Shown: positions 50,638-60,085, counted from the stretch's first letter. The stretch is 62,807 nucleotides of DNA from Treponema sp. (GCA_031277045.1 JAISLX010000172.1:1-62807); one strand, 5' to 3'. Translations and numbers: made by a program. Notes: generated by a model from the sequence alone, not told the origin.

Positions 50638-51950
50638 TAAGACCGCGAACATTTTCTTTCCCTTTCTGGATAGGATTCGTGGCCTCCCGCTATGTCCGCC
50701 GGGGCCGGGGCACGTCCCCCTCTTCCGTCTTCTCGGTTCTGGGCATTGCCGTGGGCGTTTTGGCCCTCACGGTGATTATCGCGGTAATGAACGGGTTCCA
50801 GCTTGGCTTTATCGAAAATATCCTGGAGGTATCCTCTTACCACGTAAGGCTTGAGGGGTTTCCTCCCGAAGATACGGAAACCCTCAGACAAGAACTGGAG
50901 GGAACTGCGGGGGTTATCGCGGCCGTTCCTTTCTGCGAATTTCAGGCCTTGATCCGGGGAAAGCGGGACCGGCAGTTGGGGCTCCTTGTCCGCGGACTGC
51001 CGCCTGACGCCCCGGAACTTGACCGGGGCATGGCATCCAAACTTGAATTCGAGGCAGGTTCGTTTGATATTTCCCGCGGCGGAACCATCCTCCTGGGAAC
51101 GGAACTGGCGCGATCCCTGTCGGTCCGGCCGGGAGACGAGGTTGCCGTTTTTTCCGTTGACGACCTTTTCGGGGGGTCGGGGGCGGGTGTGCGTGATTTT
51201 ACCGTAACGGGGATATTTCGTACCGGGTACTACGACTACGATATAGGGCTGGCCTTTATGAACCTGGAAACCGCCCGTTCCCTTTCGCATGTCTCCCCCG
51301 CGCTGGGTTTCAAACTTCTGGATCGGTGGCAGGATTCGGCGGCCATGACGGCGCTGGCCGGCGCAGTTTCCCGCCTTCAGGCCCCGCCTGAGGGGAGCCG
51401 CCTGAGCAGCTGGCGGGATTACAACCGGTCATTTTTCGGGGCCCTGCGCACGGAAAAACTGTTCATGTTTATTTTGGTGGGGCTCATATTTATCGTGGTA
51501 GGTTTGAATATTTTCCAGGCCCAGCGCCGGACAGTGCTTGAACGCCGGGAAGAAATAGGATTACTGCGGGCCGTGGGGGCGGGGGATTTTTCGGTACGGA
51601 TGGTTTTTGCCTGGGACGGCTTTTTGATCGGCCTTTGCGGCGCCGGAACAGGCCTTGTGCTGGGGCTCCTGACGGCCGCCCATATCGGCGCGTTTTTCGC
51701 CCTGGCGGAGAGTTTTATCAATGTTTGTATTGGCGTACTGAATTACCTGTCCGGCTCTTTTTTCGGCTCCGGGGATTTCGCGGTATTTTCCCCTGCGGTG
51801 TTCTACATCAAAGAGATACCTTCCAGGATTATTCCCCGCGAGGTGTTTCTAATCTTTATGTTCGGATTTCTTTCCGCCCTGCTGGCGGCCTGGTTCGCTT
51901 CGGGCAAGGTGTCCCGGACAAAACCCGCGGAGGTACTGCGTGATGAGTGA
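50634..51950 (+). CDS. Lipoprotein-releasing ABC permease (LolC/LolE family), first copy
   Basis: A 438-residue inner-membrane protein with the LolC/E layout: one N-terminal helix (SSVFSVLGIAVGVLALTVIIAVMNGFQ), a large periplasmic MacB-like domain (about residues 45-265), then three helices (LFMFILVGLIFIVVGLNIFQAQ, GTGLVLGLLTAAHIGAFFA, VFLIFMFGFLSALLAAWFASGK). The conserved RRTVLERREEIGLLRAVGAG cytoplasmic loop is present. The GTG start at 50634 forms GTGA with the preceding stop. With the next two genes it forms a full LolC-LolD-LolE-type transporter that lifts outer-membrane lipoproteins from the inner membrane. Confidence 0.9.
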   Translation: MIRPRTFSFPFWIGFVASRYVRRGRGTSPSSVFSVLGIAVGVLALTVIIAVMNGFQLGFIENILEVSSYHVRLEGFPPEDTETLRQELEGTAGVIAAVPFCEFQALIRGKRDRQLGLLVRGLPPDAPELDRGMASKLEFEAGSFDISRGGTILLGTELARSLSVRPGDEVAVFSVDDLFGGSGAGVRDFTVTGIFRTGYYDYDIGLAFMNLETARSLSHVSPALGFKLLDRWQDSAAMTALAGAVSRLQAPPEGSRLSSWRDYNRSFFGALRTEKLFMFILVGLIFIVVGLNIFQAQRRTVLERREEIGLLRAVGAGDFSVRMVFAWDGFLIGLCGAGTGLVLGLLTAAHIGAFFALAESFINVCIGVLNYLSGSFFGSGDFAVFSPAVFYIKEIPSRIIPREVFLIFMFGFLSALLAAWFASGKVSRTKPAEVLRDE

Positions 51951-52686
51951 TACGGTTAAAGAGGGGGATAACGTTCTGGTCCGGGTCCGCGCTGTTGTCA
52001 AAAATTACGCCTCCGGCGGCGAGACCCTCCACATTCTGCGGGGGGTGAGCCTCGATCTCCGCCGGGGAGAGACGGCGGCGGTAACCGGCCGCAGCGGCAG
52101 CGGCAAGAGTACGCTGCTCAATATTCTGGGCGGACTTGATCGCGGCGATTCGGGAACCGTAACCGTGGGGGGCGTGGATCTGGGTTCCCTTTCCGAGGGC
52201 GCCCTTGCCTCCTACCGGAGAAACCAGGTTGGGTTTATTTTTCAGTTTCACTATCTCCTCAAAGATTTTACCGCCCTGGAAAACGTTATGCTGCCCGCCT
52301 ATATCGCGGGGATGGGGAAAAAAGAAGCCCTGAACAGGGCAAGACTGCTGCTGCGGGATCTGGACCTTGAGGAGAGGACAGGCCATTATCCCTCCCAGCT
52401 TTCAGGCGGGGAGCGGCAGCGCGTGGCGGTGGCCCGTTCGATGGTGAATGATCCGGACCTGGTACTGGCGGACGAACCGACCGGTAACCTGGATCCGGAT
52501 AACTCCGCCGCCGTTGCGGAACTTCTTTACGGCAGCGCCCAAAAATGGGGCAAGACCCTTATTGTCGTTACCCACGATGAAAAAGTCGCCGTCAGGGCCG
52601 GGACCCGCTATACCCTGACGGCCGGCCAGCTTGACGGCGGGCAGTTTGCCGACAGGCAAAACGCCGGCGATTCGGGGGCCCCGTGA
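51940..52686 (+). CDS. lolD: Lipoprotein-releasing ABC transporter ATPase LolD
   Basis: A 248-residue ATPase. Walker A is GRSGSGKST, the signature is LSGGERQR, Walker B is [12 protein letters not shown], and the switch histidine is in VVTHDE. The LolD/MacB-type Q-loop [12 protein letters not shown] is present and typical of lipoprotein sorting. GTG 51940 (or ATG 51943) lies inside the end of the first permease with GGAGG upstream. The end overlaps the second permease by four bases. The arrangement permease-ATPase-permease indicates a heterodimeric LolCE with LolD dimers. Confidence 0.93.
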   Translation: MMSDTVKEGDNVLVRVRAVVKNYASGGETLHILRGVSLDLRRGETAAVTGRSGSGKSTLLNILGGLDRGDSGTVTVGGVDLGSLSEGALASYRRNQVGFIFQFHYLLKDFTALENVMLPAYIAGMGKKEALNRARLLLRDLDLEERTGHYPSQLSGGERQRVAVARSMVNDPDLVLADEPTGNLDPDNSAAVAELLYGSAQKWGKTLIVVTHDEKVAVRAGTRYTLTAGQLDGGQFADRQNAGDSGAP

Positions 52687-53942
52687 AAACCGGCTGGGCG
52701 TTTTTTGTCGCCTTCCGCTACCTTTTGGGCCGGGCGAAGGAGGGGGGCCGCTACCTCCGGGGGGCGGCGGCGGGCATCGCCCTGAGTCTTGTCCCGATCA
52801 TCGTTACCCTTATTGTCGCGGACGGCATGATCCGGGGCATCACCGACCGTTTCATCGAATTGGGAACGGGCCATCTTCAGGTCTACGATTACACCGGCGA
52901 GGGAACCCTGGACACCGTTGTTCCCGTGATCGCGGCGGCCGGCGGGGTCCGGGGGGTCTGGCACGAAAGGCGGGGTCTGGGCGTGGTAGCCGGCAAGGGA
53001 GGCAGGCAGGGCGCCACGATCCGCTCGGTGGACAGTTCCTTCTGGGTGGAGGAGGGAAGCGCCGCGTATCTAACCGGAGTGGCGGGGCGTTCCTATCCCC
53101 AGACAGACCGGGACGTGGTACTGGGCCAGTCCCTCGCGGAGGAAACCGGCGCCGCCGTGGGGGACACGGTACGGATCATGACGGTCAGGAACATGGAGGG
53201 GCGATCTGTCCCCCGGATAACGGCCTTTACGGTGGCCGGAATCGTTTCATCCGGTTACCGCGAACTGGACGCGCTGTGGTGTATTATGTCCCGGCAGGGG
53301 GGAGACCGGATTTTGGACGAAACGAGCCGTCCCGGCCTTATTGTTAAAATAGACGATCCCTACGGCAAAGCCGGAATAACGGCGGCGGGCCTTCAGCGTA
53401 TTCTGGGGCCCCATTACACGGTGTACACCTGGGGGGATTTGCACCGGGCGCAGTACAGTTCCTACGAGTCTACCCGGCAGCTTCTCCTGTTTATCATGGC
53501 GTTGATTGTTGTCGTTGCCGCGGTCAACGTGTCCAGCGCCACGTCAATGCTGGTAATTGAGCGGCAGCGGGACATCGCGGTGCTTAAAACAGCGGGCGCG
53601 AGCCCCCGGGGAATCGTGGGTGTTTTCGCGCTGGCAAGCCTGCTTACCGGTTTCTGCGGCGCCGTTCTTGGCATCGGCGCCGGACTCCTTTTGGGAATCA
53701 ACATCAACGGCCTTATCCACGGCCTTGAAGGGCTGTTAAGCTTCTTTTCCGGCCTGTTCCGGGGCGGGGAGGTAAAGATACTTGACCCCGGTTACTACCT
53801 GGAAACCATACCGGTCATCGTTGACTGGTCCGCGGTTTTCTTTATCGGCCTTTTCACGATTATCTGTTCGGTCGCCGCGTCATGGATTCCCTCCCGCCGG
53901 GCCGGAAAACTTAAACCCCTGGAACTGTTCAGAAAGTATTAG
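52683..53942 (+). CDS. Lipoprotein-releasing ABC permease (LolC/LolE family), second copy
   Basis: A 419-residue partner of the permease at 50634, with the same fold: N-terminal helix (YLRGAAAGIALSLVPIIVTLIVADGMIRGI), periplasmic domain, and three C-terminal helices (LLLFIMALIVVVAAVNVSSATSML, FALASLLTGFCGAVLGIGAGLLLGI, WSAVFFIGLFTIICSVAASWIPS). The cytoplasmic loop IERQRDIAVLKTAGASPRGIVG matches the LolC/E family. The GTG start at 52683 overlaps the LolD stop. Which copy is LolC and which LolE cannot be decided from motifs alone. Confidence 0.9.
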   Translation: MKTGWAFFVAFRYLLGRAKEGGRYLRGAAAGIALSLVPIIVTLIVADGMIRGITDRFIELGTGHLQVYDYTGEGTLDTVVPVIAAAGGVRGVWHERRGLGVVAGKGGRQGATIRSVDSSFWVEEGSAAYLTGVAGRSYPQTDRDVVLGQSLAEETGAAVGDTVRIMTVRNMEGRSVPRITAFTVAGIVSSGYRELDALWCIMSRQGGDRILDETSRPGLIVKIDDPYGKAGITAAGLQRILGPHYTVYTWGDLHRAQYSSYESTRQLLLFIMALIVVVAAVNVSSATSMLVIERQRDIAVLKTAGASPRGIVGVFALASLLTGFCGAVLGIGAGLLLGININGLIHGLEGLLSFFSGLFRGGEVKILDPGYYLETIPVIVDWSAVFFIGLFTIICSVAASWIPSRRAGKLKPLELFRKY

Positions 53943-53966
53943 TGTTCCCGCGACGCGCCTGCGCGG

Positions 53967-55094
53967 TCAAGAATCCCCAGAAGACGGGGTTATTTTTAGT
54001 ACCGGAATTACCGGGGAAGTTAATTCTATGGCGGCGGGGAAATTTTCGGGCCGCAGTAATACTGTTTCCCCGTCCATTTGGGCCAGGATTGGGTAAAGGC
54101 CGGAGAACTCCACACGGGAGGCGTTAAAGAGGGTCGTTTCCGGTTTGTCAATGTGGGCGCCGCGGGTAAAAAGGTCTTTCAGGGCCAGTTTACGCGAAAG
54201 AGGCATCTGTCTGACAACGCAGACATTGCGGTCGTCGGGGAGGATTCTCTTGCCGGACCCGTAGGTCCGGTGTCCGCCCGTCCCCATCGCCATGAGCAGA
54301 ATATCCCGCCTGAAACTTCCCTCCGGCACTTCCCGGCCTTCCTCGTCCAGGGCCCGCAGTTCCAGGGGTCCCACGGTGTAGACGCGGTCGTAGAGCAGGG
54401 CGGCTATATCCACCCAAAGTTTGTAGGAATCGCCGGGGAATTTCCCCTTCATCTTGTTGGTCATGTGGGTTACAAAGGCGTCCAGTCCGACGGACAGGAT
54501 ATTGAAGGCCAAAAAGGGTTCTTTGCCGGCGCTGACAAGCCGCAGCGCCCTTGCCTTCACAATATCCACCGGTTTGACCAGCAGGTCCAGGGCGGCGCCC
54601 AGATCCCGGGCGTCGGCCCCGTCGTTTCCTGTGCCCATCGGCAGACGGAGGACGGCAAAGCGGTTCCGAAGCTCCGCCGGGGCCCGGTAGAGGGCGCTTT
54701 GAACCTCCAGACTGGTACCATCCCCGCCGGCGGTGATGACAAGGAAAAAATTTTCTCCCCCCGCCGCGGCCTCCAGAAGCGCGCGGACCGCCGCCTCCGC
54801 GTCCCCCGGTCCCCCGGTAAGAACCATGCCCGCGTCCCGCTCCACACGCGGCTTTGACAGCGCGAGGACGGCGGGACCGCAGTCCGGGCGCGGGGGCCTG
54901 GTCCGCGCCCTGATCGCGTAATCCGCCAAAATGGCGCGGCGCCTCTTCCAGCGGGAACCAATGGTAAAGCCCCCGGCCCCGGGGTTGATTACCAGAAGCC
55001 AGCGGAGGCTTGTTCCGGGGGCGGCAAAAGTACGGAGGCACAGCTCCCCCATAAAGGCGGCGAATTCACGAATCCGGGAATGTACCACGTTCAT
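53967..55094 (-). CDS. Diacylglycerol kinase catalytic-domain lipid kinase
   Basis: A 375-residue kinase-like protein. Motifs are VINPGAGG (residues 36-43), ITAGGDGTSLEVQ (the GGDGT nucleotide site), LPMGTGNDGADARDLG (GTGND, as in the YegS/DgkB group) and a late SGKRILPDDRNVCVVRQM. It probably phosphorylates diacylglycerol, sphingoid or a related lipid at the membrane face. The start is ATG 55094 with GGGAGG upstream; the longer frame has no ribosome site. It converges with the Lol operon and lies 67 bases after prs in the same direction. Confidence 0.88.
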   Translation of the reverse strand: MNVVHSRIREFAAFMGELCLRTFAAPGTSLRWLLVINPGAGGFTIGSRWKRRRAILADYAIRARTRPPRPDCGPAVLALSKPRVERDAGMVLTGGPGDAEAAVRALLEAAAGGENFFLVITAGGDGTSLEVQSALYRAPAELRNRFAVLRLPMGTGNDGADARDLGAALDLLVKPVDIVKARALRLVSAGKEPFLAFNILSVGLDAFVTHMTNKMKGKFPGDSYKLWVDIAALLYDRVYTVGPLELRALDEEGREVPEGSFRRDILLMAMGTGGHRTYGSGKRILPDDRNVCVVRQMPLSRKLALKDLFTRGAHIDKPETTLFNASRVEFSGLYPILAQMDGETVLLRPENFPAAIELTSPVIPVLKITPSSGDS

Positions 55095-55161
55095 AAAAAC
55101 CTCCCTCCCGCGGCGCCGTTTTTTTACGGGGCCGTGATTTACGGACCTGCCCTGCCGGAGA

Positions 55162-56400
55162 TTACGCGGGGGAATCGGAGGAGAGAAGCTTCCCAATAAT
55201 GTTCCGGTTATCCAGAAGGGAACTGAGGGACTGCCGCTGGTGGAGCCGCGTAATGGTCTGGGCAAACAGGCGGGAAATATTCACGGTAACGTACCATTCC
55301 CGCTTCAGGATTTCCTCCTGGTAGACGGCGTTGGTGCCAATAAGCCTGAAAAAGAAACCCTCCCGGTAAGCTTCGTCAAAATAGGAAATAGCGTTTCCCG
55401 AAAAGAGGGGCAGACTGATGGAACAGATTACTTTTCCCGCCCCGTGTTCCTTGAGTGTCTTCATGCCCTTTAAAAGGGTGCCGCCGGTACCGAGCATATC
55501 GTCCGCCATAAAAACAGTTTTACCTTTCACGTTTCCCAGCAGTTTTATTTCCGCGATATTGTTGTCGTTGGCATCCCGGCTTATCCGGGAATAGTCCCGT
55601 TCTTTGTAGAGAAGGGCCAGGGGTTTTTTAAGGGCGGTGGCGTAGAACTTGTTCCGGTCCACCGCGCCGGTGTCCGGGGAGACCACCACAAAATCATCGT
55701 TCAAAATACCGTCCATTCGGGAAAGGGTACGGATGATCTGGTAACTGGCGTGAAGGTTCTCAAGGCGCATGCGATCAAAGGAGTTACCAATATCCCGGGA
55801 GTGGATGTCCAGCGTGATAATCCGGTTCACCCCCAGGTGCTCCAGCATTTTTCCCACCCGGCTGGCGGTAAGTCCCTCCCGGCCCTTGGACTTGTGCTGC
55901 CGGGCATAGGGGTAATTGGGAAGCACCACCGTTATCTGCCCCGCTCCGGCCTGCATAACGGCGTCCACGGTAACCAGCGCCGTCATCAAATGGTCGTTTA
56001 CCGAAAGGACTTTTTTCTCGCTGCCGTCGTCAAAATTGACCGGGTAGTGATTTTCCACATCCTGAATGATGTAAATATCCTTGCCCCGCACGGATTCGAG
56101 GATCTCCGCTTTTACTTCTCCGTTGGCAAAAATGGTGAAGCGGGCGGGAACTTTGAAACGGGGAACCCGTATTTCCCCCGCCGAACCGGGTACGCGCCGA
56201 AGATTTACCGCGTCGTTTGTAAAATTGATCTGCCGTATAACCTCGCTGTTATCCATATCGTAGCGCCGGGCCATGTCGGCGGCAATTTCCTGGAGCTTTT
56301 TGCGGTACCCCTTGTGCAGGTGGGCGACAACCTCGTCGGCAAACACTGCCCCCCCGGGGCAGGCCAAAATGCCAAGATTTACCGGATTAGAATAACTCAT
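55162..56400 (-). CDS. prs: Ribose-phosphate pyrophosphokinase, long form
   Basis: Makes PRPP from ribose 5-phosphate and ATP for nucleotide, histidine and tryptophan synthesis. Family features are FANGEVKAEI near residue 90, VVLPNYPYARQHK (the ATP-binding flexible loop), ITLDIHS, the pyrophosphate region VVVSPDTGAVDRNK, and the PRPP loop VFMADDMLGTGGTLLKG. At 412 residues it is about 95 longer than the typical 315, with extra sequence in the first 80 residues and elsewhere. The long form is known in spirochaetes and several other bacteria. The ribosome site ahead of ATG 56400 is poor. Confidence 0.93.
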   Translation of the reverse strand: MSYSNPVNLGILACPGGAVFADEVVAHLHKGYRKKLQEIAADMARRYDMDNSEVIRQINFTNDAVNLRRVPGSAGEIRVPRFKVPARFTIFANGEVKAEILESVRGKDIYIIQDVENHYPVNFDDGSEKKVLSVNDHLMTALVTVDAVMQAGAGQITVVLPNYPYARQHKSKGREGLTASRVGKMLEHLGVNRIITLDIHSRDIGNSFDRMRLENLHASYQIIRTLSRMDGILNDDFVVVSPDTGAVDRNKFYATALKKPLALLYKERDYSRISRDANDNNIAEIKLLGNVKGKTVFMADDMLGTGGTLLKGMKTLKEHGAGKVICSISLPLFSGNAISYFDEAYREGFFFRLIGTNAVYQEEILKREWYVTVNISRLFAQTITRLHQRQSLSSLLDNRNIIGKLLSSDSPA

Positions 56401-56455
56401 GAATGGTCTATCATGTCATATTGCCCCCCGGTGTTCTAGTCCCGGCGGGAAAAGG

Positions 56456-57739
56456 TTAGTTTTCCAGTATCGTAATTTCCACGCGGCGGTTCCGCTCCAT
56501 TCCTTCCGCGGTGGCGTTGTCCGCCACAGGCCGTTCCGCGCCGTAGCCCCGGACCACTACCCGCTCCCCGGAACGGATACCCTTGCCGATCAGGTATGAG
56601 GCTACCGCGGCTGCCCGCCCGGCGGAAAGTTCCCGTCGGCCCTCCGCACTTCCCGCCAGGGCGGTATGGCCGGCCACCAGGATGTCGCGATCGCCGTAAC
56701 GGGCAAGAATTTCCCCAATCCGGTCCAGTTTGGCCTGTTCGGAGGGAAGAAGCCGGGTGGAATCCGCCTCAAACCGGATAGCCTCCAGACTGATGGTAAC
56801 ACCCTCCGTGTCAACCCGTACTCCCGCGTCTCCCAGTCCCAGGGTTTCCAGTTCCTGTTTAATGTCCCCGGCAATCCGGTCCTTGTCCATCCGGGGAGAT
56901 TCAAGTATTTCCGCATAGGCGGTTCCCCGGTATTCAATGCGGGTTTCTTCGGGGTGTACCCCGTCGGAAAGTTCAAAGATCATCCTGAACGTTTCTTCGT
57001 AGGCCCGGCTCTGCCCCAGCTCTCGGTCCCAGTAGAGTATCTGATCGCAGGCCCCGGCAATACGCCGGGGCCAGAACCGCCCCCGTACCGCCGGGGGGCT
57101 GTCGTCAATCCGGTAGGACACCGAAAAGGCGGGATATTCCCGGCCTTCCCATACTCTGTTCCCCAGGTAGGTGTAATCCGCGGTAAAAAAGATCCGGTAA
57201 GGTTCGGTTATGCCGAAGGCATCCCTAAAGTCGTGCGTTTCGCTGCCGTCGGCGCGCCATGTGTCGCCGGGCTCAAGGTCCCCGCCGGGAAAAACCGGCA
57301 CGTTTCGTACCACCGGCATAAAATAACGGTCGTCAATGGTAAGGCGGCCCAGGCTGTCCCGGTCAAACACCGACTGGTACTCCCGCTCCCACTGAAAGAC
57401 CCCCTCCCCGTCGTCCGGCCGGACCGCCCGCTCGGATGTCTGAAACAGCGCGTCGTGCCGTCCTGTACCTTCCTTTTCACTCAGCACCGTAACGGCGACC
57501 CTGTTCAGAATCTCCGCCCGGTGGCTAAGCCGCCGGTCCAGGTACACGTCCTCGTTTACTACCGAAAGGATCCGGTAGCTGTCTCCGGCCCGGTGGATGT
57601 AGCGGAACTCCTCCGCCCCCCCGGTAACCGGCAGAAAAAGGATGAAGAACACGAGATTCCGCCACGGCGGAAGACGCCGGATAGCCGTGGTCCCATCCGG
57701 AAACCGGTTTTTCCGGATCTTATGCGCGAAGCGCGGCAA
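56456..57739 (-). CDS. OmpA-family cell-envelope protein
   Basis: About 427 residues. A hydrophobic signal (NLVFFILFLPVTGGA) is followed by a beta-rich N-terminal domain (EEFRYIHRAGDSYRILSVVNEDVYLDRRLSHRAEIL). The C-terminal 110 residues are an OmpA-like peptidoglycan-binding domain: AIRFEADSTRLLPSEQAKLDRIGEIL, AGHTALAGSAEGRRELSAGRAAAVASYL, VRGYGAERPVADNATAEGMERNRRVEITI. This anchors the protein to the cell wall. The start is uncertain. TTG 57739 gives a 32-residue leader (PRFAHKIRKNRFPDG...), whose first 40 bases match those upstream of the gene at 46762; a GTG nearer the hydrophobic stretch is an alternative. It begins just after the nitroreductase stop. Confidence 0.85.
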   Translation of the reverse strand: MPRFAHKIRKNRFPDGTTAIRRLPPWRNLVFFILFLPVTGGAEEFRYIHRAGDSYRILSVVNEDVYLDRRLSHRAEILNRVAVTVLSEKEGTGRHDALFQTSERAVRPDDGEGVFQWEREYQSVFDRDSLGRLTIDDRYFMPVVRNVPVFPGGDLEPGDTWRADGSETHDFRDAFGITEPYRIFFTADYTYLGNRVWEGREYPAFSVSYRIDDSPPAVRGRFWPRRIAGACDQILYWDRELGQSRAYEETFRMIFELSDGVHPEETRIEYRGTAYAEILESPRMDKDRIAGDIKQELETLGLGDAGVRVDTEGVTISLEAIRFEADSTRLLPSEQAKLDRIGEILARYGDRDILVAGHTALAGSAEGRRELSAGRAAAVASYLIGKGIRSGERVVVRGYGAERPVADNATAEGMERNRRVEITILEN

Positions 57740-57743
57740 GCCG

Positions 57744-58268
57744 CTAGTCCACAAAGCTGATCCGGTCCTGTTCCACCGGATGGGCCTCTTTAGTTCCCGA
57801 AGGGACCCCCACCGCTACCGCCACGGCAAAACTGTGCGCCGGGGGGAATTTGAGGAGGGCGTCGAAGTAAGCCTTCCGGGGCCCGGTAAAGGCCGGATCC
57901 GGCATTCCCAGGATCACCGTCCCCAGGCCGATGGAATGGGCCGCCAGGGCGATAGTCTGGACAGCGATGCCGCAGTCCAGCCGGGCCCAGCGGCTTTCCG
58001 GATCGCAGGAGAGGAAAATCACCGCCGGGGCGCCGTGGAAAATATCCCCCCTGTCGTGTTTTAAGATCGAAAAAACCTCGGCGTTTATCTCGTCCAGTAT
58101 TTTACGATTTTGGGTAACCGAAAAGTGCCAGGGCTGCGAATTCCGGGCGCTGGGGGCTTCCCCCGCCGCTTTAAGCAGAATATCAATCTGTTCCCTGGTA
58201 AGCTTTTCCGCCGTGTACGACCGGATGCTCCGGCGTCCGGCGATAGCGTCAAGCACGGAATTACTCAT
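57744..58268 (-). CDS. Nitroreductase-family FMN enzyme
   Basis: A 174-residue flavin enzyme. It begins SVLDAIAGRRSIRSYTAEKLTREQIDILLKAAGEAPSARNSQPWHF: the RRSIR and PSARNSQPWHF segments are the FMN-binding signature. LGTVILGMPDPAF and VAVAVGVPSG close the fold. At 174 residues it is a short form of the family, usually dimeric and cytoplasmic. Substrate unknown. The start is ATG 58268, with GGAGG on the minus strand (the complement reads CCTCC at 58273-58277). The gap to the tRNA contains two imperfect hairpins and the tRNA promoter. Confidence 0.88.
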   Translation of the reverse strand: MSNSVLDAIAGRRSIRSYTAEKLTREQIDILLKAAGEAPSARNSQPWHFSVTQNRKILDEINAEVFSILKHDRGDIFHGAPAVIFLSCDPESRWARLDCGIAVQTIALAAHSIGLGTVILGMPDPAFTGPRKAYFDALLKFPPAHSFAVAVAVGVPSGTKEAHPVEQDRISFVD

Positions 58269-58439
58269 ACAAACCTCCTGTCCGGTAAGCCAAATTTTTG
58301 GGAAACCATCCGGGTTTACGAAAAAAAGAAGGCTTTAAGCCGCTTTTTCGGAATTCTTTTTCAAAGTTAACCGAGTTTCGGGAAAAGCACAATCGGCGCT
58401 GCGGATAAAGCTTTTCCAAATTTCATTGACAGGCCCGGC

Positions 58440-58469
58440 TTGACCCCCTTGCGTTTTTTGGAGTATTTA
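58440..58469 (+). promoter_or_regulatory. Promoter of the tRNA gene
   Basis: TTGACC (58440-58445), an 18-base spacer and TATTTA (58464-58469), with the tRNA starting 12 bases later. A second TTGACA sits at 58426-58431 with no matching -10. Expected start near 58475. Confidence 0.5.
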
Positions 58470-58480
58470 TTGGATGCTAT

Positions 58481-58554
58481 GGGCCATTAGCTCAGTTGGT
58501 TAGAGCAGGAGACTCATAATCTCTTGGTCCGAGGTTCAAGTCCTCGATGGCCCA
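58481..58554 (+). tRNA. tRNA with CAT anticodon (probably tRNA-Ile2, else tRNA-Met)
   Basis: A 74-base cloverleaf. Acceptor GGGCCAT pairs with ATGGCCC. The D-arm contains AGCTCAGTTGGTTAGAGC, the anticodon loop is CTCATAA, and the T-arm is GAGGTTCAAGTCCTC. CCA is not encoded (ACAA follows). The anticodon CAT fits elongator tRNA-Met or tRNA-Ile2, whose C34 is modified to lysidine by TilS. The D-arm/anticodon/variable pattern GCAGG.GACTCATAATC.CTTGGTC is more like Ile2 of other bacteria than Met. The promoter at 58440 supports independent transcription. Confidence 0.93.
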
Positions 58555-58594
58555 CAACGTTTTTATCCGGTTAGTCTTGGGGAGGTCTTCGGTT

Positions 58595-59641
58595 CTATCC
58601 GGGCAACAATTCTTCCACCATGTTACGGATCAGCTCCGCGCTTTTTTCCCCGGTCTTGTCCATGTCTATCCAGTGAACATGGGGAATGGAGGCGAAGTAC
58701 GTGATTTGCCGTTTGGCGTAACGGCGGCTGTTTTGGGCTATCAGGGCTTCTACCCCCGCAAGGTCCGCGGCGATCCTGAAACCCCGCGCGGAATCGCCGT
58801 CTTCCATGGTTTCGATAAAAAATTCCCTGTAGCCTATGGCCCTCATTCCAGGATCCCCGGGTCCGTAACCCTGTTCCACAAGCCCCCTCAGTTCGGCGGG
58901 AAGCCCGGCCCGGAACATCGCCGCGCAGCGTTCATTGATACGGCGGTAGAGTTCCCGCCGTTCCCTTTTCAGGCCGGCGACAAGAAAGCAGTAGCGGCCG
59001 CCGCGTCCGGGCGCGGTCGTTTCAGCGGGATTTTTCCCCCCGGCGGGACAGGGCCCCCCGGAAGCCGCGGCAAGGCCGGACCGGTAGGAACTAAGGGGCC
59101 GGCCGCTCAGACGGAAAACCTCCAGGGCGCGGAGAAGGCGGTATTCGTCGTTCGGGTGTATCCGGGCGGCGCTGACAGGATCGGCGCAGCTCAACTCCTC
59201 CATTAAAGCCGCGCTGCCGCGCTGCCGCAGTTCCCCCCACAGGGTGGCGCGGATCTCCGGATCCGAAGGGGGGGCCTCGCTTAACCCCAGAATAAAGTTT
59301 TTAAGGTAAAATCCCGTACCCCCGGACACCACCGGCAGCGCGGACCGCCCGGCAATTTGGGCGCAGCACTCGTCGGCAAGCCGCACGAATTCCCCCGCGC
59401 TAAACCGCTCGCCGGGGTCGCGGATATCAATTAGATGGTGGGGGAAGCGGCGCCGCTCTTCCGGGGAAGGTTTGGCGGTGCCTATGTCCATGCCCCGGTA
59501 AACCTGCATAGAATCCGCGGATACCAGCTCTATTCCCCGGTATCCGCCCGGCCCCCCTCCGGGACAGGCGGCAAGACGGTTCACAATTTCCGTTTTACCG
59601 GAAGCCGTGGGACCAAAGAGGATTAATACGGGAATGGGCAT
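58595..59641 (-). CDS. miaA: tRNA dimethylallyltransferase
   Basis: Adds a dimethylallyl group to A37 of tRNAs that read codons starting with U. The P-loop FGPTASGKTEIVNRLA (residues 9-24) is intact, as are the catalytic DSMQVYRGMDIGTAKP motif, the FLKNFILGLSEAPPSD segment and the late AIGYREF. A proline/glycine-rich insertion lies near residues 195-215 (GPCPAGGKNPAETTAPG). At 348 residues it is slightly longer than the typical 310. It lies downstream of rpoZ in the same direction with a 252-base gap. Start ATG 59641. Confidence 0.94.
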   Translation of the reverse strand: MPIPVLILFGPTASGKTEIVNRLAACPGGGPGGYRGIELVSADSMQVYRGMDIGTAKPSPEERRRFPHHLIDIRDPGERFSAGEFVRLADECCAQIAGRSALPVVSGGTGFYLKNFILGLSEAPPSDPEIRATLWGELRQRGSAALMEELSCADPVSAARIHPNDEYRLLRALEVFRLSGRPLSSYRSGLAAASGGPCPAGGKNPAETTAPGRGGRYCFLVAGLKRERRELYRRINERCAAMFRAGLPAELRGLVEQGYGPGDPGMRAIGYREFFIETMEDGDSARGFRIAADLAGVEALIAQNSRRYAKRQITYFASIPHVHWIDMDKTGEKSAELIRNMVEELLPG

Positions 59642-59851
59642 AGGGAAAAACTCCGCGAAGGCGAAGACAGTCCCGCGGGCAGCGAAGCTGCCTGTGGAAA
59701 CAAAACTGCCGGTAAAATTGGCTTTGGGGAAAGCGGCTGAATGTCCGTTTTCCGTTAAATCAAGGCGGTTGAACCGGTTCCGTAGACTAAAAATCCGGCA
59801 AATCCGCCATTTTTATAGGTTACGGCTCCAAAATCCGGCATTTTAGAACTT

Positions 59852-59878
59852 TTCCCAAACCCGGCCGGGCTTTGGGAA
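59852..59878. repeat. Hairpin repeat between rpoZ and miaA
   Basis: TTCCCAAACCCGG pairs with CCGGGCTTTGGGAA (one bulged base). It belongs to the hairpin family seen at 267 and 347. Just beside it are two AAAATCCGGCA phrases (near 59790 and 59831). On the minus strand it follows the rpoZ stop and may terminate that transcript. Confidence 0.5.
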
Positions 59879-59893
59879 CTCTTCTGAACAATT

Positions 59894-60085
59894 TCATTGT
59901 TCGATACGGAATTCCACTTCTTTGGTGAATACCTGGCGGGCCGCCAGAGAAACCACCTTGCCTTCACTGTCCTCAAGATCGGGATCGCTCAGCATGGAAA
60001 GCTGGTAAGACCGGCGGGAAGCCGCGGCGGTAATTTCGTACATGTTACCATTGTATTGTATCAGTTCTTCCAGGGGAAACAGCAT
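59894..60085 (-). CDS. rpoZ: RNA polymerase omega subunit, short form
   Basis: A 63-residue protein, MLFPLEELIQYNGNMYEITA followed by ASRRSYQLSMLSDP. The AA..R..QL segment and the GKVVSLAARQVFTKEVEFRIEQ end (residues 42-63) match the conserved core of omega, which helps RNA polymerase assemble. The start is ATG 60085, although no ribosome site is visible; the frame extends 19 residues further upstream. Small size makes the call moderate, but core residues agree. Confidence 0.78.
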   Translation of the reverse strand: MLFPLEELIQYNGNMYEITAAASRRSYQLSMLSDPDLEDSEGKVVSLAARQVFTKEVEFRIEQ